DNA of 43,338 nt from CAYTSA01 sp964440345. GTDB taxonomy: Bacteria; Desulfobacterota; Desulfovibrionia; Desulfovibrionales; Desulfovibrionaceae. The number at the start of each line of letters is the position of its first letter. Position 1 is the first letter of the stretch. The notes beneath the pieces are model-generated. The model was not told the origin of the DNA. It made no database searches and saw only the letters and a list, made by a program, of their open reading frames with translations. The stretch lies in the NCBI GenBank assembly GCA_964440345.1, contig CAYTSA010000022.1, positions 1 to 43,338 of the forward strand, read 5' to 3'. Below, one piece after another: positions 8,053-16,243 of the stretch. The position numbers and the translations under genes are program-made.

Positions 8053-8471
8053 CAGCCTACCAACTCCAGCTGATTGAAGAAATAGGCGATCTCCACAGCC
8101 GCGGTCTCAGGCGCGTCCGAGCCGTGCACAGAGTTCTTTTCCACGTCCAGGGCAAAAAGCTTGCGGATGGTGCCTTCGTCGGCGTTGGCGGGGTTGGTGG
8201 CGCCCATCAGCGCGCGGTAACAGGTGATGGCGTCATCGCCTTCCAGCACGGAAACAACCACCGGGCCGGAGCTCATGAAGTCGGTCAAGGAATCGAAAAA
8301 GGGCCGCTCCTTGTGGACGGCGTAAAAACCCTGGGCCTGCTCCTTGGTCATGTGGATCATCTTTATGCCTACGATCTTCAGACCGCTGTCCTGGATCATT
8401 TTCAGAATGGAGCCGGCCAGGCCGCGCTCCACGGCGTCTGGCTTGATGATGGAAAAGGTGCGTTCGCTCAT
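8052..8471 (-). CDS. ndk: Nucleoside diphosphate kinase
   Basis: 139 residues, standard length. It transfers phosphate from NTPs to NDPs through a phosphohistidine. The N-terminus ERTFSIIKPDAVERGLAG and the active-site segment NSVHGSDAPETA (His116) are complete. A strong GGAGG precedes the ATG. It is the first gene of the ndk-proC pair, with a TGATG overlap at the junction. Confidence 0.98.
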   Translation of the reverse strand: MSERTFSIIKPDAVERGLAGSILKMIQDSGLKIVGIKMIHMTKEQAQGFYAVHKERPFFDSLTDFMSSGPVVVSVLEGDDAITCYRALMGATNPANADEGTIRKLFALDVEKNSVHGSDAPETAAVEIAYFFNQLELVG

Positions 8472-8530
8472 TATTTCCTCCGGATGTAATCGTTAAAGGA
8501 TGTTTTCGTGAGATAGGGATAGTCGTTTCA

Positions 8531-8549
8531 TTGCAGCCGGCGGCTGCAA
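8531..8549. promoter_or_regulatory. Perfect hairpin upstream of ndk
   Basis: TTGCAGCC-GGC-GGCTGCAA is an 8-bp perfect stem with a 3-base loop. It lies between the 3' end of the deacetylase gene and the ndk start, both on the minus strand. It could terminate the upstream transcript (no T-run is visible) or act as an operator or leader structure for ndk. Confidence 0.4.
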
Positions 8550-8599
8550 GCAGCGTGTACCGATAAATGCAACGAATTTCAAGTTGTGGGGCTGCACTC

Positions 8600-9961
8600 T
8601 CAGGAGCTGTTTCGCACAGCCTGGGCCAGCTTCCGCGTTGCGTCAGTCAAATCGCTGAGCGGAACCACCTGCACGCCGGCGGGAACCCGGCTCTGCCATA
8701 TCTGCAACGCGGCCAGGGTGGCCGGAAAAGGATGGCCTATGGCGATGGCCCGGCCGTGCTTGGCGGCAATGCGGGCGGCCTTTTCCAGCTGGTGCAGCAC
8801 AGCCTTTTCATGCGGCGCCACGTCCAAAAACACGTCTCGGCGCAGGGCGGGCATATTCAGCTCTCCGGCGACACGGACGACCTTGGAGCCCGGATGGGTG
8901 AGGCTGTCCAGCACGAACATGCCCCGCTCCTTGAGCCGGCGCAGAGCCGCCTTGACCTCGGCGTGGTGCTGGGTGAACTTGGAGCCCATGTGGTTGTTCA
9001 TGCCCACAGCGTAGGGCACAAGGTCCAGATTTGCATCAATGACGCGTTCTATCTCCTCGGCGGTCATGGTAACGAACAAGGCGCCGGGGCCAGGCCGCAC
9101 TTTTGGGTAGCCTTCCGGCTCCATGGGCTGATGGAGCAGCACCTCCCGGCCGGATTCATAAGCCACCAGGGCAGTCTCACGAGAGTTGGAAGCCTGGGGC
9201 CATACGGAAAACGTAACCGGGATGTGCAAGGCGGCCAAGTGCGCTGCAAACACCGGGTCCTCGCCCAGATCGTCTATAACAATGGCCAGCTTGCCCGGAG
9301 CGCCTTCTGTTTCTGCGGCCGCCGGCGGGGGCTCCTGGTCAGCGTCTCCGGCGCCTTGGGCCTCCTTTGTCCCCTGCTGCTGCAATGTCAACTGGTGTGT
9401 GGGTTTGCCCAGCACGGCAATGGCCCACACTGTGCCGTTGTGCTCCAGCAGCTCTGCGCCTTCCGCCCACTGCCGCAAGGAAGCTTGCAGCGACGACAAA
9501 AACTCTTCCGGCCCGCCCTGCAGCATGACAGTGAGTTTCTGATGATGGTAGGGCCCCTCATCAGAGCGCCGCATAGCCACTTCGTCCAGTTTCAGGCTCT
9601 CCGGCTCCAGGTCCAGGACGACCATGTTCTGCACCAGAGCGTAGTCAACCCGCTTGACCATGGTTTCCAGCGCCCCGCCCAGGGCCTCTTCGTAGACCGG
9701 CCCGTTGTGGCTCAGGGGCGCCCGGACGCCGTTGTACGGCGCGGGCTGCAAAGTTTTCTGCTCTTGCGTAGCGGAAAGGGAGCCGTCCGGACCGTCGTTG
9801 CCCATGAGCATGAGGACCGCCGCCAGCAACAGACACACACCCCACAGCGCGCCAATGATGCGCAATACAAGCGAAAACCGTTTATTGCGTGCGCCGCTGT
9901 TTTCCGGCGGGCTCACGTCTGGCCGCGAATGGAGCTTCGAATCTGGCCGGGTGTCGGTCAT
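8600..9961 (-). CDS. Divergent polysaccharide deacetylase family protein (YibQ-like)
   Basis: 453 residues with a short cytoplasmic N-terminus, one membrane segment (about residues 29-53), a linker domain to about 215, and a divergent polysaccharide deacetylase domain in the C-terminal half. Visible signatures are KLAIVIDDLGEDP (catalytic/metal Asp pair), IPVTFSVWPQASNS, GMNNHMGSKFT, FVLDSLTHPGSKV and AIAIGHPFPAT. The family (DUF610/YibQ) is usually next to envC and ctpA, as here, and is thought to act on envelope polysaccharide; the substrate is unknown. It starts 4 bases after the ctpA stop, so it is in an operon. Confidence 0.88.
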   Translation of the reverse strand: MTDTRPDSKLHSRPDVSPPENSGARNKRFSLVLRIIGALWGVCLLLAAVLMLMGNDGPDGSLSATQEQKTLQPAPYNGVRAPLSHNGPVYEEALGGALETMVKRVDYALVQNMVVLDLEPESLKLDEVAMRRSDEGPYHHQKLTVMLQGGPEEFLSSLQASLRQWAEGAELLEHNGTVWAIAVLGKPTHQLTLQQQGTKEAQGAGDADQEPPPAAAETEGAPGKLAIVIDDLGEDPVFAAHLAALHIPVTFSVWPQASNSRETALVAYESGREVLLHQPMEPEGYPKVRPGPGALFVTMTAEEIERVIDANLDLVPYAVGMNNHMGSKFTQHHAEVKAALRRLKERGMFVLDSLTHPGSKVVRVAGELNMPALRRDVFLDVAPHEKAVLHQLEKAARIAAKHGRAIAIGHPFPATLAALQIWQSRVPAGVQVVPLSDLTDATRKLAQAVRNSS

Positions 9962-9965
9962 TGAT

Positions 9966-11288
9966 CTACTGCAACTCCTTTATGGTCGACAACTTTTTCA
10001 CCATCTGCACCGCAAGGCGCAACTGGTTGTCGGCGCTGAGCATTTCTTGCGCCTTATCGCTTTGCTTGTTGGCATCTTCATCCGTTCCGCCCTCTTCTGC
10101 TGCGCCGTTGTCGCCGTTCTCGTTTTCCAAATGTTTGCTCAGATCTTTTTCGCGCAAGTTGGAATAGAAGGAGGCCACGCTTTCTTCCTCATCCTCGCCG
10201 GGCTGCTCAAAGGGTATGACTAAATCGGGCTCTATGCCTTCGGCCTGGATGGACCGGCCGCTGGGGGTATAGTACAGGGCCGTGGTCAGCTTGACGCCGG
10301 CCCCGTCGGAGAGCGGGATAATGGTCTGCACAGACCCCTTGCCAAAGGTTCTTTCGCCCAGCAAAAGCGCCCGCTTGTGGTCCTGCAGCGCGCCAGCCAC
10401 AATCTCCGAGGCGGAGGCGGACCCGGCGTTGATGAGCACCACCATGGGCGAGTCCAGGTCCCGCTCAGAGCTACTGGAAACGTAGTCTTTGCGGCTGTCG
10501 TCGTCGCGGCCCTGAATGTAGACGATCATCCCTTCCTCCAAAAAGGCGTCAGCCACGGAAACGGCCTGGTCCAACAACCCGCCAGGATTATTCCGCAGGT
10601 CCAGCACCAGACCTTCCACCTGGCCGTTGCCTTCCATATAGGCGTTCAGGGCGTCATGTAGTTCTTCGGTGGTGTGCTCGTTGAACTTGGTCAGCCGAAG
10701 GTAGAACACGCCGTCCTCAAACTTCTGGGTCTTGACGCTGTAGATGGGTATGGTGTCGCGGACTATTTCAATTTTTTCGGGCGATTTGGCTTTGGGGTGC
10801 AGAATGGTCAACTCAACAGGCTCGCCCCGAGGTCCGCGGATGCGCTTTACGGCGTCCATCAAGGACATGTTCTGGGTGGATTCGCCTTCAATCTCCAGGA
10901 TGATGTCGCCGCTTTTCAGGCCAGCCTTAAAAGCCGGAGTGTCTTCAATAGGCGAAACCACCACCAACTGCCCGTTCTGGGTGCTGATTTCTATGCCTAT
11001 GCCGGAGAACTCCCCGGAGGTGTTGACCTGCATCTCCTCAAACTCGTCTGCATCCATGTAGCTGGAATGAGGGTCCAGGTTCTCCAGCATGCCCTGGATG
11101 GCGCCCTCCACCAGCTCAGTACGGTTTGCGTCGCGGACGTAATAACGTTCCACCATATCCAGCACTTGACTAAAACGCTTCAACGAATCGTACTTGTTTT
11201 CAGAATCGTTGTCGGCCATGCCTGGGCCGCAGTTTGTCGCTATGAGAAAGACCGCGGCGAGAACGCCAAAAACAATAGTAAAACGCAT
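9966..11288 (-). CDS. ctpA: S41 family carboxyl-terminal processing protease
   Basis: 440 residues. Secreted or periplasmic serine protease that trims the C-termini of envelope proteins, often controlling murein hydrolases. A hydrophobic N-terminus is followed by a PDZ domain (about residues 85-170: SGIGIEISTQNGQLVVVSPI) and the peptidase S41 core. The catalytic Ser292 (NAGSASASEIVAGAL) and Lys317 (GERTFGKGSVQ) are present. The C-terminal tail is very acidic. I chose the ATG at 11288, which has GGAGG upstream; an ATG at 11351 is in frame but lacks a ribosome-binding site. EnvC-like upstream and deacetylase downstream form the familiar cluster. Confidence 0.95.
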   Translation of the reverse strand: MRFTIVFGVLAAVFLIATNCGPGMADNDSENKYDSLKRFSQVLDMVERYYVRDANRTELVEGAIQGMLENLDPHSSYMDADEFEEMQVNTSGEFSGIGIEISTQNGQLVVVSPIEDTPAFKAGLKSGDIILEIEGESTQNMSLMDAVKRIRGPRGEPVELTILHPKAKSPEKIEIVRDTIPIYSVKTQKFEDGVFYLRLTKFNEHTTEELHDALNAYMEGNGQVEGLVLDLRNNPGGLLDQAVSVADAFLEEGMIVYIQGRDDDSRKDYVSSSSERDLDSPMVVLINAGSASASEIVAGALQDHKRALLLGERTFGKGSVQTIIPLSDGAGVKLTTALYYTPSGRSIQAEGIEPDLVIPFEQPGEDEEESVASFYSNLREKDLSKHLENENGDNGAAEEGGTDEDANKQSDKAQEMLSADNQLRLAVQMVKKLSTIKELQ

Positions 11289-11358
11289 AAATGCCTCCGA
11301 ATGGGATATAATAAAGGAACGCAGGTTCCTTTGAGTGCTGCGCCTCGCCATGGATACA

Positions 11359-12504
11359 TCAGCCCCTGGGGGCTAGCCAGCCTTTGGGGTTAATGGCTTT
11401 TTGATGAAAACGCAATTCAAAATAGAGTCCTGTCTGGCCGGCGCCAGGATAATAGCCCGCCACTCCAAGCGGCTGCCCGCTTTCCACTTCCTGGCCCAGC
11501 TCCACGCTGCTTTGAGAAAGATATGCATATAAACTGTAGTAGTCCTCTCCATGAAGGAGAATAATCACTCGGCCAAATCCACGCAAGAGGTCATTGTGCA
11601 CCACTTTTCCCCAGGAAACCGCCTGCACCTGATCGCCATCGTTCAACGCCAGGCCCAGCCCCCGGACCGGAGGAGAACTGTTCGGGGCGTAGTCCTTGAC
11701 CACCGGTCCTCCGGCGGGCCAGGGCAAAAGCCCCTTGCGGCGGGAAAATTCCACGTCAGCGCCGGAAAGGTTGCGCTCCAACTGATAGTTCAGATTGGAG
11801 ATAGCCTCCATCAGTTGGTTCATCTCTTCTTCCCGGCTGACGATCTCCTGCCGGAGAGCGCTTAATTTTTTGCGGAAGGCAATGCGCCCAGAAAGCAGCG
11901 CCCCCTTGTCCCTGTTCACCGCCGCCAGCCGGGTGCGTATCTGGGAGGCCAGTTCCTGCTGCCTGGTCAGCGAAGCCTGGATGCGCAACTGCTTTTCCCG
12001 CACCTGGGCCAGCTTTTCCCGGGTGGCTGAATACACAGTGGAAAGCCAGACAAACCGCCGGTCCGCCCGGTCCCAGGCAGGCAATTTGCGCCCCCGGTTG
12101 GCCTTGTTTTCCACATGCGCAGGCCACAGCGCCTCCAGCAAGCGCTCCAGGTCGGCCAAAGCCAGTTTTTTTTCAAGGATCAAATCTGCGTACTGGTTCT
12201 GCACCCGCTGCTCTTCCCGCTGCACCTGCTCCAGCGCCTTCTCCTGCTCAGCCACCGAATCTTCCAGCTTTCTCAGCCGGTCCTCGGCGGCGGCCAGGTC
12301 TTCGTGCAGCTTGCGCTCCTGGGCAGTAAGCCGCACCAACTGATCTTCTGCCTGCTGCGCCTGTTCCTGGCGCTCTTCCAGCGACTCGCGCAGCTCGTCC
12401 GTCGTCTGCGGCTCCTCGGCTGGCGCAAGCGAGGGCGGCAGGGCCCAGCACGTCACAGCAACTGCGGCAACCAGCGCCAGGCATAAAATCCGGCCAGCTG
12501 GCAT
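11359..12504 (-). CDS. envC: EnvC/NlpD-type murein hydrolase activator with degenerate LytM domain
   Basis: About 381 residues from the ATG at 12504, which begins a signal peptide ending near PSLAPAEE. Residues about 33-270 are a long coiled coil rich in Q, E and R (DELRESLEERQEQAQQAEDQ). The C-terminal part is a LytM/M23 fold (GPVVKDYAPNSSPPVRGLGL ... YYSLYAYLSQSSVELG ... GLYFELRFHQKAINP). Zinc-ligand His residues are replaced: the usual YAHLS is YAYLS and the usual HFEIR is YFELR. A non-catalytic activator of amidases, as known for EnvC, is therefore more likely than a hydrolase. It starts 4 bases after hisA; a longer start overlapping hisA is possible but would lack a clean signal peptide. 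Confidence 0.88.
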   Translation of the reverse strand: MPAGRILCLALVAAVAVTCWALPPSLAPAEEPQTTDELRESLEERQEQAQQAEDQLVRLTAQERKLHEDLAAAEDRLRKLEDSVAEQEKALEQVQREEQRVQNQYADLILEKKLALADLERLLEALWPAHVENKANRGRKLPAWDRADRRFVWLSTVYSATREKLAQVREKQLRIQASLTRQQELASQIRTRLAAVNRDKGALLSGRIAFRKKLSALRQEIVSREEEMNQLMEAISNLNYQLERNLSGADVEFSRRKGLLPWPAGGPVVKDYAPNSSPPVRGLGLALNDGDQVQAVSWGKVVHNDLLRGFGRVIILLHGEDYYSLYAYLSQSSVELGQEVESGQPLGVAGYYPGAGQTGLYFELRFHQKAINPKGWLAPRG

Positions 12505-12508
12505 GCGC

Positions 12509-13249
12509 TCAGGAAGCAGCGCGGCGGTTGCGCAGCCAGGCTGCAGCCTCGGCAAAATCAAGCGTTCCTTCATATATAGCCCGGCCAGTTATGACGCCTT
12601 GCAAACCGTCAGCCTCCAGAGCCGCCAAGGCCTCCACGTCGGCCATGGTGGATACGCCCCCAGCCGCCACAACCGGCAGCTCTGTGGCGTTCACCAGCTC
12701 TGTCAAGGCCTGCGTGTTGACCCCAGAATGCATGCCGTCGCGGGCAATGTCCGTGTAGACAAAAAACGCGGCCCCCTGGTCAGTCAGCCGGGGAACTACG
12801 TCCAGTACGCGGGAGCCGGAATCAGCCACCCAGCCTTTTGTTTTCAACGCGCCGTCCACAGCGTCCAGAGAAACGCCCGTCTTGCCAGGCAAGGCCTGGC
12901 ATACGGCCGCGAACGTCTCCGGCTCTTCCAGGGCCATGGTGCCAATGAGCAGCCGGGAAACGCCAGCGTCAATGTACGCCTTGGCAATGTCCAGACTGCG
13001 CACTCCGCCGCCCAGCTGCACAGGAATGTCCAACCGCGAGCAGATGTCTGCCACAAGTTTCTTGTTCCGCGGCTCGCCGCTAAAGGCGCCGTCCAGGTCC
13101 ACAACGTGCAGCCATTCTGCGCCCAGCTTTTCCCAATGCTCGGCCATGGCCGCCGGATCGTCGGAAAAAACCGTCGCCTGGTCGGCCACGCCTTGCTTCA
13201 GGCGCACGCAGCGCCCGCCTTGTATGTCCACTGCAGGAAAAAGAATCAA
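12509..13249 (-). CDS. hisA: Phosphoribosylformimino-AICAR ribotide isomerase
   Basis: 246 residues, full length. It isomerises ProFAR to PRFAR in histidine synthesis. It is a (beta/alpha)8 barrel with catalytic Asp8 (LFPAVDIQGGRCVRLKQG) and Asp129 (GVSLDAVDG). Phosphate-binding segments include QLGGGVRSLD and VVAAGGVSTMADV. Its ATG overlaps the stop of the preceding lipoprotein gene by 4 bases (ATGA), so expression is coupled to a non-histidine gene. Confidence 0.97.
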   Translation of the reverse strand: MILFPAVDIQGGRCVRLKQGVADQATVFSDDPAAMAEHWEKLGAEWLHVVDLDGAFSGEPRNKKLVADICSRLDIPVQLGGGVRSLDIAKAYIDAGVSRLLIGTMALEEPETFAAVCQALPGKTGVSLDAVDGALKTKGWVADSGSRVLDVVPRLTDQGAAFFVYTDIARDGMHSGVNTQALTELVNATELPVVAAGGVSTMADVEALAALEADGLQGVITGRAIYEGTLDFAEAAAWLRNRRAAS

Positions 13250-13890
13250 AATCCCAACTCCTCCAGGCCTTCTTGCAAGCCTTCTTCAGCCAGTTCCCGC
13301 GCCGTGAGCCAGCGGCCGCCGCGCTCAAAAAAACGATCAGCGTCCAGCAGATTCTCCAGCAGCGAGGACTGGGTTTCTTCAAAATGATAGCGCGACACCA
13401 GCGAACTACCGCGAACGTTGACAACATACAGGTCAAACATCACCCGGGCCGGCTGCATGACGCCGGCGCCGCCTCCCTTGCGCGGCCGCCAGTCAAAAAG
13501 CTGTGGCACAAGCAAATACTCCACCCCAGCGCAACGGCCGGTCTCCACCCAATAATCCAAGGCAGAACCGGAAAAGGAAGAATCCTGCGCCAGCATCTTC
13601 TCCTGACAAGCCCGCACGGCGTTGTTGCCGGCCACTGTCCGCTCAGACTGGCGCAGCAGCTTAAGCAAGGTTGCGTCCAGCCACAGCAGGTCCTCCGGCA
13701 AGGCTTTGCCGCGTTGGTCCGGCACATACCCGGCCAGCAGTTGCGAAACGTGCGTGGGCTGGGTGAACTCCGCCGCAGCAAGCGAGACCGGGGCAGGGAC
13801 AGGCCTTTCCGGCTCCCGCGATGCGCAACCGGCAACCAGAAGAACCGCCAGGGCCCAGGCCAACAGGGCCATATACTTTGCAGAGCGCAT
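13246..13890 (-). CDS. Lipoprotein of unknown function inside the his cluster
   Basis: 214 residues. A clear lipoprotein signal peptide ends in LLVAGC, with the lipidated Cys at residue 22. The mature part contains two further Cys (ACQEKMLAQ and ETGRCAGVEY). A beta-rich stretch, YLLVPQLFDWRPRKGG then ARVMFDLYVVNVRGSSLVS, resembles lipoproteins that report a quantity to the envelope, but I cannot name a family. Both junctions overlap: TAATG with hisB upstream and ATGA with hisA downstream. It is therefore translated within the histidine gene run. No histidine-related role is visible. Confidence 0.85.
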   Translation of the reverse strand: MRSAKYMALLAWALAVLLVAGCASREPERPVPAPVSLAAAEFTQPTHVSQLLAGYVPDQRGKALPEDLLWLDATLLKLLRQSERTVAGNNAVRACQEKMLAQDSSFSGSALDYWVETGRCAGVEYLLVPQLFDWRPRKGGGAGVMQPARVMFDLYVVNVRGSSLVSRYHFEETQSSLLENLLDADRFFERGGRWLTARELAEEGLQEGLEELGF

Positions 13891-14474
13891 TAATCCAGGC
13901 TCCCTTTGGTGCTTGTCACTCCCTGCCGGGTTGTGGCGGCAGCCTGGCCCAGGGCCAGGCCCAGTCCTTTGCAGCCGGATTCAAGCAAGTGGTGCCCGTT
14001 TTTGCCATACAGGTAGCGCATATGCAGGTTAAACCTGCCGGCGAAAGCAAACGACTTGAAAAATTCGCGCCACAAGTCCTTCTCCTCGCCGGCAACCAGC
14101 GCTGGCACGGGGCCGTCTTCATAGACCAGGTACGGCCGGCCGGAGAGGTCCACGACAACGTCGCACAACGCCTCGTCCATGGGCGCCCTCGCCCACCCCA
14201 CCCGAGCGATTCCCCTGCGCTCTCCCAAGGCCTCCAGAAACATGGCGCCCAGACACAGGCCCACGTCCTCCAAGGTGTGGTGCCCGTCCACCTCCAGGTC
14301 GCCTTTGCAGGTAACCTCCAGGTTCCAGCCGGCCCAGAACGCCATTAAATGCAGCATATGGTCGGCAAAGCCAATCCCTGTGGCAATGGTGACCCTGCCC
14401 GCCCCATCCAGCTCCAGGGCGGCAGCTATGCGCGTTTCCTCAGTATTGCGTTCCATGGAAGCTTTTCGAGGCAC
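13890..14474 (-). CDS. hisB: Imidazoleglycerol-phosphate dehydratase
   Basis: 194 residues, the monofunctional HisB size. It dehydrates imidazole glycerol phosphate, a late step of histidine synthesis. Metal-binding histidine motifs are present: GFADHMLHLMA (usual form GFFDHML), DGHHTLEDVG and NGHHLLESGCKGL. The start is a GTG at 14474, preceded by AAGGAG at a good distance; the ATG at 14456 has none. It is the first gene of a minus-strand run hisB-lipoprotein-hisA-envC-ctpA-deacetylase. Confidence 0.96.
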   Translation of the reverse strand: MPRKASMERNTEETRIAAALELDGAGRVTIATGIGFADHMLHLMAFWAGWNLEVTCKGDLEVDGHHTLEDVGLCLGAMFLEALGERRGIARVGWARAPMDEALCDVVVDLSGRPYLVYEDGPVPALVAGEEKDLWREFFKSFAFAGRFNLHMRYLYGKNGHHLLESGCKGLGLALGQAAATTRQGVTSTKGSLD

Positions 14475-14697
14475 TGTTGCTCTCCTTGCGGGTGTCAGTC
14501 GTGTTCAGTTCTGCGCAGCTCGCCACAGCGGCTCGCCGGCTTCTCGGCCAGCAGCGCCGCAAGATGATAAACGCTTGTAGACCGGTTGTCGACCAGGAGA
14601 CACGGCAGGGAAAAAAATAATCCATCCCCGGCGTTGCGCTAGTGGCATTTTTTCTCAGTATCAGGTAAACACCTTTCACTACAGGGGGGAAATCCGT
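14475..14697. other. Divergent intergenic region hisB / cheR
   Basis: About 220 bases that must hold promoters for both genes. I see an AGGGGGG ribosome-binding site for cheR, but no promoter pair, palindrome or RNA gene that I would defend. Confidence 0.4.
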
Positions 14698-15573
14698 ATG
14701 GCACAGACATCTCCAGCAGTCCGCCGCCAGAATGGCGAAGCGTTTCAAAAAAGCCAGCTGACAGACAAAGATTTCAAACGGTTCAGCGAATTCATCTACA
14801 AGGAAGTTGGCATCAAACTGCCCAACTCCAAAAAAACCATGATCGAAGCGCGGCTCCAAAAACGCATGCGCGCCCTGTCTATTCCGACACACTCCCAGTA
14901 CGTGGAGTTCCTTTTCAGCGAACAGGGCATGGAAAGCGAGCTCATCCACCTCATCGACGTTGTCACCACCAACACCACAGATTTTTTCCGCGAGCCCATG
15001 CACTTCGAATTCCTCGCCTCACAGATTTTGCCTCAGTGGCTGGCCGCCAACGGCGCGGCGCGGGCCCTGCGCCTCTGGTCTGCCGGCTGCTCCATTGGCA
15101 TGGAGCCCTATACCCTGGCCATGGTGCTCACCGAATTCGCCAATAAGAACTCTGGCTTTAAATACTCCCTCCTGGCCACAGACATTTCCACCCAGGCCCT
15201 GGAAAAAGCCGTCAAAGCCATTTATGAAGAGGAACGCGTGGCGCCGGTGCCCCACGAGATGAAGACAAAATATCTGCTCCGATCCAAAGACCGTAAAAAA
15301 CGGCTCGTACGCATCGTTCCCGAGCTGCGGAAAAAAGTAGAATTCCGGCGGCTCAATTTCATGGAGCCTTTTTCCTTTCCCGAGCCCAAAGACATCATTT
15401 TTTGCCGCAATGTTGTCATATACTTTGACAAGCCCACCCAGGAAGTACTCTTCAACAAGTTCTGCAAGCAGCTCAAACCCGGCGGACATCTCTTCATCGG
15501 CCACTCGGAAAGCCTGGCCGGCATGACCCTGCCCCTAGAGCAAGTGCGGCCCACTGTGTACAGGCGTATCTAG
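14698..15573 (+). CDS. cheR: CheR chemoreceptor glutamate methyltransferase
   Basis: 291 residues. It uses SAM to methylate glutamates on chemoreceptors for adaptation. The N-terminal helical CheR domain spans about residues 20-80. The catalytic domain has the SAM motif LWSAGCSIGMEPYTLAM (about 124-140), LLATDISTQALEKA and the IIFCRNVVIYFD motif. The start has a strong AGGGGGG. No other chemotaxis gene is nearby, so this copy may serve a dispersed receptor system. It stands alone between the hisB promoter region and the infA promoter. Confidence 0.95.
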   Translation: MAQTSPAVRRQNGEAFQKSQLTDKDFKRFSEFIYKEVGIKLPNSKKTMIEARLQKRMRALSIPTHSQYVEFLFSEQGMESELIHLIDVVTTNTTDFFREPMHFEFLASQILPQWLAANGAARALRLWSAGCSIGMEPYTLAMVLTEFANKNSGFKYSLLATDISTQALEKAVKAIYEEERVAPVPHEMKTKYLLRSKDRKKRLVRIVPELRKKVEFRRLNFMEPFSFPEPKDIIFCRNVVIYFDKPTQEVLFNKFCKQLKPGGHLFIGHSESLAGMTLPLEQVRPTVYRRI

Positions 15574-15613
15574 TTCTTCGACCAAGCGCCTTGTTCTGGC
15601 CCGAAACTACTAT

Positions 15614-15641
15614 TTGACTTTTTGCCGCCCTCGTGTATAAT
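15614..15641 (+). promoter_or_regulatory. Strong sigma70 promoter for infA
   Basis: TTGACT (15614-15619), a 16-bp spacer and a perfect TATAAT (15636-15641). Transcription would start near 15648 and leave a leader of about 210 bases before infA. Confidence 0.75.
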
Positions 15642-15647
15642 ATCAAA

Positions 15648-15858
15648 TTCTAGCTTGTGGATTCTCTTTTGCCTGCGCTGAAGAACTGCCTTTCAGCCGC
15701 CTTTCTGATGGAACGAATTCCGCCGCATTTTCACAAGCCGCCCCGGCTTCCAGGCCGGGCAAAGCGGACAGTTTTTGTGCTTCTTGTCCGCCCAGACGCG
15801 CAAGCGGCTCACGCCGCCTCGTGCGATGCGTACACCTACAACCACAGGGGAACAGCAT
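15648..15858 (+). promoter_or_regulatory. Long structured infA leader
   Basis: The predicted leader contains CCCGGC/GCCGGG (around 15753-15770). A second stem, GCGGACA and TGTCCGC, lies immediately after it (around 15773-15800). No known riboswitch signature is recognised. Long infA leaders can respond to cold or to translation status; that role is inference here. Confidence 0.35.
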
Positions 15859-16077
15859 ATGCCCAAAGAAGAAGGAATACAGGTCAACGGCACGGTGGAG
15901 GAAGCGCTTCCCAACGCCATGTTTCGCGTGGCCTTGGAAAACAACCATGAGGTTCTGGCCCACATCTCCGGAAAAATGCGCAAATACCGCATCCGCGTCA
16001 TGCCCGGCGACAATGTTGTCGTGGAATTAAGCCCATACGACCTGACCCGCGGCCGCATCACCTACCGCCCCCGCTAA
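15859..16077 (+). CDS. infA: Translation initiation factor IF-1
   Basis: 72 residues, the exact family length. IF-1 is a single OB-fold protein that binds the ribosomal A site. MPKEEGIQVNGTVEEALPN, HISGKMRKYRIRVMPGD and LTRGRITYRPR are diagnostic. AGGGGAACAGCAT supplies the ribosome-binding site. It is a single-gene unit with its own promoter and terminator. Confidence 0.98.
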   Translation: MPKEEGIQVNGTVEEALPNAMFRVALENNHEVLAHISGKMRKYRIRVMPGDNVVVELSPYDLTRGRITYRPR

Positions 16078-16103
16078 ACACAGCGCGCCTGAATTTTTCT
16101 GCG

Positions 16104-16136
16104 GCGTCCGGCTCTTTGCCTGGCGCTGCTTTTTTT
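16104..16136 (+). terminator. Rho-independent terminator of infA
   Basis: GCGTCCGGC (16104-16112) pairs with GCCTGGCGC (16118-16126), with one mismatch and one wobble, around a TCTTT loop. A TGCTTTTTTTG tract follows. Confidence 0.75.
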
Positions 16137-16158
16137 GTTTCCGTGTCTGCCCTTTGGC

Positions 16159-16199
16159 TGGCAATACTATTTGCCATAAGCCCACTGCAATGATATGCA
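16159..16199 (+). promoter_or_regulatory. Promoter with overlapping palindrome for the rhodanese-MBL gene
   Basis: TTGCCA (16171-16176), a 17-bp spacer and an extended -10 TG-A-TATGCA (16191-16199). The palindrome TGGCAA-TACTAT-TTGCCA (16159-16176) includes the -35 box, so a bound regulator would block RNA polymerase. The regulator is not known. Confidence 0.5.
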
Positions 16200-16243
16200 T
16201 TAGCATTAATTACTGTAAACCAGAACCTAGCAGTGAGGGGATC

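Noticed and set aside
8567..9964. 465-codon plus-strand open frame across the deacetylase gene
   Set aside because: The minus-strand gene has a membrane segment, catalytic motifs and operon spacing; the plus frame has none.
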